From Acidovorax sp. A79 (GTDB lineage: Bacteria; Pseudomonadota; Gammaproteobacteria; Burkholderiales; Burkholderiaceae_C): a stretch of DNA of 64,000 nt. Under the pieces are notes generated by a model, which searched no databases, was not told the DNA's origin, and saw nothing but the letters and a program-made list of their open reading frames with translations. Of this stretch, positions 60,935 to 64,000 are shown in pieces (position 1 is the first letter of the stretch; each line of letters starts with the position of its first letter). The stretch is from contig NZ_AP028672.1 in NCBI RefSeq assembly GCF_041154505.1, positions 1,811,001 through 1,875,000 of the forward strand. The letters run 5' to 3'. Made by a program: the position numbers and the translations under genes.

Positions 60935-61491
60935 GGAGGAAGCCCCTCGGTGGCTGGCACGACCAGGTGGCCCCGGTAGTGAACCACCCGCCCCACCCAC
61001 GGCACGGTGGCCTGCACGTGGAAATGCAGGGTATCGCCCCGCCCGGTCTCCTCGGCCACCACGCGCGGGCGCAGCCACGCGGGGCAAGGGATGCCCAGGA
61101 AATGCAGGTCCTGCAAGCGCATGACCAGCCGGCCCTGCTGTTCATCGAGCACGAAGCCCAGCCGCGCGGCCCCCAGATGCTCCACCACCCGGCCGCCGGA
61201 TTCGCGCAGGGTGGAGCGCATGGTCCGCGCGGGGAAGCAACGCGTCCACACCTCGGCGCCGGGGGTGGCATCCAGCTCGAAGACGATGTCGCCCTGGACC
61301 GGGTGCAGTGGCGCCCCCAGCGCCCACGCGAGCAGGCGGCCCATCGCGCCCGCCGGAGCCTCGACCACCACCTTGCCCCGAAGCCTGTGCCGGCCCGACA
61401 GGCTGTGAAACCGCGCCAGCGCGGGCGCCAGGCGCCCGAAGGCCGGGCCCATGGCGCGCTGGTACAGGGAAGCAAGGGTGGGAGCAGGCAT
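60931..61491 (-). CDS. DUF4166 domain protein
   Basis: This 186-residue protein has the family phrases YQRAMGPAFGRLAPALARFH, LRGKVVVEAPAGAMGRLLAW and PVQGDIVFELDATPGAEVWT, with a C-terminal VGRVVHYRGHLV. It is full length for stand-alone DUF4166, and the function is not known. It is coupled to the DCC-family gene. ATG 61491 fits the family start. Confidence 0.8.
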   Translation of the reverse strand: MPAPTLASLYQRAMGPAFGRLAPALARFHSLSGRHRLRGKVVVEAPAGAMGRLLAWALGAPLHPVQGDIVFELDATPGAEVWTRCFPARTMRSTLRESGGRVVEHLGAARLGFVLDEQQGRLVMRLQDLHFLGIPCPAWLRPRVVAEETGRGDTLHFHVQATVPWVGRVVHYRGHLVVPATEGLPP

Positions 61492-61617
61492 GGGAAGGGG
61501 CTGGAAGATCTGGCGGCGCGCAGCGTCCGGCCGCACCGGCAAGGGAAACGAACCGGCAGGGCCCGCGCCTGCCCGCCAGTCTAGCGCGCGGACACCGGTT
61601 GCTTCGCAGGCCCGGAC

Positions 61618-61645
61618 ACGAAAAAAAGCCGGCGCGTGCCGGCTT
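61618..61645 (-). terminator. Rho-independent terminator, minus strand
   Basis: AAGCCGGC (61626-61633) pairs with GCCGGCTT (61638-61645). On the minus strand a T run follows. It ends the Yip1-family gene. Confidence 0.85.
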
Positions 61646-61702
61646 GCCTGTGCAGGGGGCACGGTGCCCATGCCCGGGGCGTGCGCCGCGTACGCCGGGA
61701 CG

Positions 61703-62911
61703 TCAGGACTTGCCCTTGCGCTGCAGGCCCTCCAGGCCATTGAGGTCCACCTGGCCCAGGATGCCTCGCAAGTCCTTGACGCCCATGTGGTCGCCCTCGA
61801 CGCTGACCACCAGCCCGTTCTTCAGGATGGCCTTGAACTCGGCATGGCTGCCGTCCTTCTCGTAGCGCTGGTGCAGCGTGCGGCCGCCCTCCTGCCACGT
61901 CTTCTCGGCGCTGGTCTGGTCTTCCTTCTCGCCCTGGGCCATGCCCATGGCCATCACCGCCATCTGGCCCAGGCCGCCGATGTCGGTGATCTCCAGGCGC
62001 ACCTGCTTGCTGTCGCTGCCGTATTGCGCGCTGGCCTGGCTGGTGGGCAGGCCCAGCGCCGCGCCGTCCTGCACGTCGAAGCCGGTGCGCGGCAGGCCCG
62101 CCAGGCTTTCGGGCAGCGCGGCCTTGAGCGATTGCGCGGCAATGGCCTGGCCGCCCCCCAGCGCGCCCGCCGCGGCCGCGATGGCGGCGGGGTCCTGGCC
62201 CTTCTGGGCCTGCTCCAGCTGGCGCGCGGCTTCTTCCATCTTCTTGCCGGCAGCTTCCAGGCCGGCGGTGTCGATGGACACCGACCCCTTGGGCGTGTTC
62301 AGGGTGACGGCAGGCGCCGCGGCGCCGCCGAACAGACTTCCGCCACCGGGCATGAAGACCGAGCTGACGGCACCGATGACCACGCCCATGACGATGGCCG
62401 CGATGATGACGACCACGGTGTATGCCACCGACTTCTCCGGTGCGCTCTTCATCAGCACGGGCAGGCCGGTGTAGAGCAGGTAGATGGAATACAGCGCCGC
62501 CAGCAAACCCAGCATGGCCAGCGCCGGCAGCAGGCTGAACACCCCGCCCAGCATGGCGGCCGTGCTGGCATAGACCGCCACCTTGAGGGCCTGGATCTGG
62601 TTCTTCTGCCCCCCGAACGCAGGGGCGAGCGCATCAATGATGAGCGCGAGCACGAACACGCCCACCAAGCTGAGCACGTACGACACCACCATGTTCACCA
62701 GGCCGGAAACCAGGGGCACGCGAACGGTCACGCCAAAGCCGCCGAAGCCGATCAGCGACAGGCCGATGAAGCCGCAGACCACCGGGATCGCGGCCAGGAT
62801 CATGTAGTAGCGGGTGAACAGGGTCGCCGCATCGGTGGATTCGGATTCGATGGCGACCCAGGTCTCCTTGGGTTGCAGAAGAATGCTCTTGGCGCGCTCA
62901 ATCAGGTTCAT
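61703..62911 (-). CDS. Yip1-family membrane protein
   Basis: This 402-residue protein begins with the Yip1-domain pattern ERAKSILLQPKETWVAIESE and five to six membrane helices (MILAAIPVVCGFIGLSLIGF; VVSYVLSLVGVFVLALIIDA; LLGLLAALYSIYLLYTGLPV-like; YTVVVIIAAIVMGVVIGAV). The C-terminal half (about residues 200-402) is soluble, with an Ala-rich helical section and a beta-rich domain. The start is ATG 62911. Bacterial members are of unknown function. Confidence 0.82.
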   Translation of the reverse strand: MNLIERAKSILLQPKETWVAIESESTDAATLFTRYYMILAAIPVVCGFIGLSLIGFGGFGVTVRVPLVSGLVNMVVSYVLSLVGVFVLALIIDALAPAFGGQKNQIQALKVAVYASTAAMLGGVFSLLPALAMLGLLAALYSIYLLYTGLPVLMKSAPEKSVAYTVVVIIAAIVMGVVIGAVSSVFMPGGGSLFGGAAAPAVTLNTPKGSVSIDTAGLEAAGKKMEEAARQLEQAQKGQDPAAIAAAAGALGGGQAIAAQSLKAALPESLAGLPRTGFDVQDGAALGLPTSQASAQYGSDSKQVRLEITDIGGLGQMAVMAMGMAQGEKEDQTSAEKTWQEGGRTLHQRYEKDGSHAEFKAILKNGLVVSVEGDHMGVKDLRGILGQVDLNGLEGLQRKGKS

Positions 62912-63129
62912 GGTGCCCTCCCGGCAGTGTGAGTGGTGCCTGCTGCCGCCGTGCCGCAGGCCGAAAGACGCGGACGATACGGGAAATTGCCCGCAATTGG
63001 GCGCTGTTGCCACACCGTCGCCGCCGCAAACGTGGAATATGCACGTTTTTGGGCCGCCGAACCACCCCGCTTGCGCGCCGCGTACGCGGGAGGAGCGGCG
63101 CGCCTGGCCCGCCCGCCGCTGCCGCCGCC

Positions 63130-63867
63130 TCAGGTTTTCCGCAACTGGTCGACGGTGTCGTGCAGGTGCTGCGCCCATGCGCGCCGGTCGCGGCCTTCGG
63201 CCGGCTGCGGGTCGCCGTAGTGCACCACGGCGTCAATGGACGGCGCGCACAGCGTGCGCCAGATCGAGCCCACCAGGGTCTCGTCGCCGATGTAGCTGGG
63301 CGCGAAACTGGTGGCGCCGGTGGCCCTGTCGGCAAAGCGCAGGCCCACGGGCTGCACCGGCGCGCTGGCGGTGACGGCGGCCTGCAGCAGGTTGGCATGA
63401 AACGGCAGCATCTCGCGGCCATCGCCCGTGGTGCCCTCGGGAAACACCGCGAGCACCTCGCCGCGCTCCAGCGCCTCGTGCATGGACCGCACCATGCGCA
63501 GCGCATCGCGGCGCGAACTGCGCTCGATGTAGAGGGTGCCGGCGGCGGTGGCCAGCGTGCCGATCAGCGGCCAGCCCTGCACGTCGGACTTGGACACGAA
63601 GCGGCAATGCCGGGCCGCGTGCATCACGGGAATGTCAAGCCACGAGATGTGGTTCGCGACCAGCATCACCGGCCCCGCCACTGGCGGCTGCCCCACGATG
63701 CGCAGGCTGATGCCGGCATGGGCCAGCAGTTGCAACGACCACACCTGCACCCGCGCGTGCTGCTGATCGGGTGACAGCGCCGGAAAACGCAGCGCCACGA
63801 TGGCCAGCCCCTTGGCGATGTGGCCCAGCAGGCGCAGCAGGCGCCAGCAGGCGCGCAGATGCCTCAT
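63130..63867 (-). CDS. plsC: 1-acyl-sn-glycerol-3-phosphate acyltransferase
   Basis: This 245-residue PlsC-family protein has the catalytic box NHISWLDIPV (NHxxxxD), substrate motif VSKSDVQGWPLIGTLA and FPEGTTGDGREMLPF. An N-terminal hydrophobic helix (ACWRLLRLLGHIAKGLAIVA) anchors it to the inner membrane. It transfers an acyl chain to lysophosphatidate or a related lysolipid. ATG 63867 was chosen over upstream starts. Confidence 0.9.
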   Translation of the reverse strand: MRHLRACWRLLRLLGHIAKGLAIVALRFPALSPDQQHARVQVWSLQLLAHAGISLRIVGQPPVAGPVMLVANHISWLDIPVMHAARHCRFVSKSDVQGWPLIGTLATAAGTLYIERSSRRDALRMVRSMHEALERGEVLAVFPEGTTGDGREMLPFHANLLQAAVTASAPVQPVGLRFADRATGATSFAPSYIGDETLVGSIWRTLCAPSIDAVVHYGDPQPAEGRDRRAWAQHLHDTVDQLRKT

Positions 63868-63965
63868 CTCAGCCGTCCGTGGCGATTCGCCATGTCCACG
63901 GCCCACGCAACGGGCCTGGCCGATACGGGTGCCACCGTGGAACCGGCCCTGCCGGACCACCGGTG

Positions 63966-64000
63966 GCGTCCCCCTCGGGGGATGGCGCGAAGCGGCACAG
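63966..64000. repeat. Edge of an interspersed GC-rich repeat
   Basis: GCGTCCCCCTCGGGGGATGG followed by CGCGAAGCGGCAC resembles the middle and right part of the 47738 and 50862 repeats and is cut by the window end. Confidence 0.5.

Overview
The window is high-GC DNA from a betaproteobacterium, most likely a Comamonadaceae member of the Acidovorax/Alicycliphilus/Diaphorobacter type. The grounds are codon bias, TRAP-based aldarate metabolism, P4-type integrases, and two families of interspersed intergenic repeats that I associate with this family. No rRNA or other species marker is present, so the genus is an inference.

Positions 1-16,700 look like the early half of a prophage, or a phage-like integrative element, that runs off the left edge. 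On the minus strand lie a VapE-type primase-helicase, a small HTH protein, a CII/CP76-like regulator and a Cro-like protein. Divergent to them is a CI-like repressor gene followed by two more genes, one encoding a BRCT protein. From 5,454 a long + strand operon, with most genes joined by ATGA or GTGA overlaps, runs to 15,646, where it meets a tyrosine integrase read from the other strand. This operon carries the most striking system in the window, a complete diversity-generating retroelement (DGR). It has three target genes ending in C-type-lectin-like domains (5,454, 7,822 and 8,239), an avd accessory gene (8,665), a template repeat (9,202-9,293) and a DGR-class reverse transcriptase (to 10,403). 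Every difference between the template and the three variable repeats falls on a template adenine. Copies of an AAACATNNTGTTT-like operator lie at the cI/cro divergent promoter and in front of the DGR operon, so the lysogeny repressor probably controls the DGR.

Positions 16,736-33,300 are a stack of integrated elements next to a tRNA-Arg(CCU). A P4-like satellite (17,357-28,972) has an integrase, two Ogr/Delta zinc-finger proteins, a large primase/helicase, an Ash-like ORF, AlpA, and one cargo gene encoding a DUF4062-plus-helical-repeat protein that is a candidate defence effector. Oppositely oriented repeat arrays (17,024-17,277 and 29,353-29,717) bracket it. Beyond it come a second P4-type integrase, an orphan cargo gene, and a decayed copy of that integrase.

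From about 33,600 the DNA is ordinary chromosome. It holds small hypothetical genes, a GFA-family protein, an RhtA-like exporter with an Lrp-type regulator, panE, a two-component system divergent from an iron-type ABC binding protein (with a Pho-box-like site between them), a DegQ-type protease, a catalase-family protein, galM and a DMT exporter. A uronate/galactarate catabolic cluster follows: garD, a TRAP transporter, a lactonase, udh, a GntR/FCD regulator and a semialdehyde dehydrogenase. In this scheme TRAP imports the acid, Udh and the lactonase oxidise a uronate to an aldarate, GarD dehydrates it and the dehydrogenase makes 2-oxoglutarate; the intermediate KdgD step is not in the window. 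The right end holds an Fbp-type ABC permease and ATPase pair, DCC and DUF4166 proteins, a Yip1-family membrane protein and a PlsC acyltransferase.
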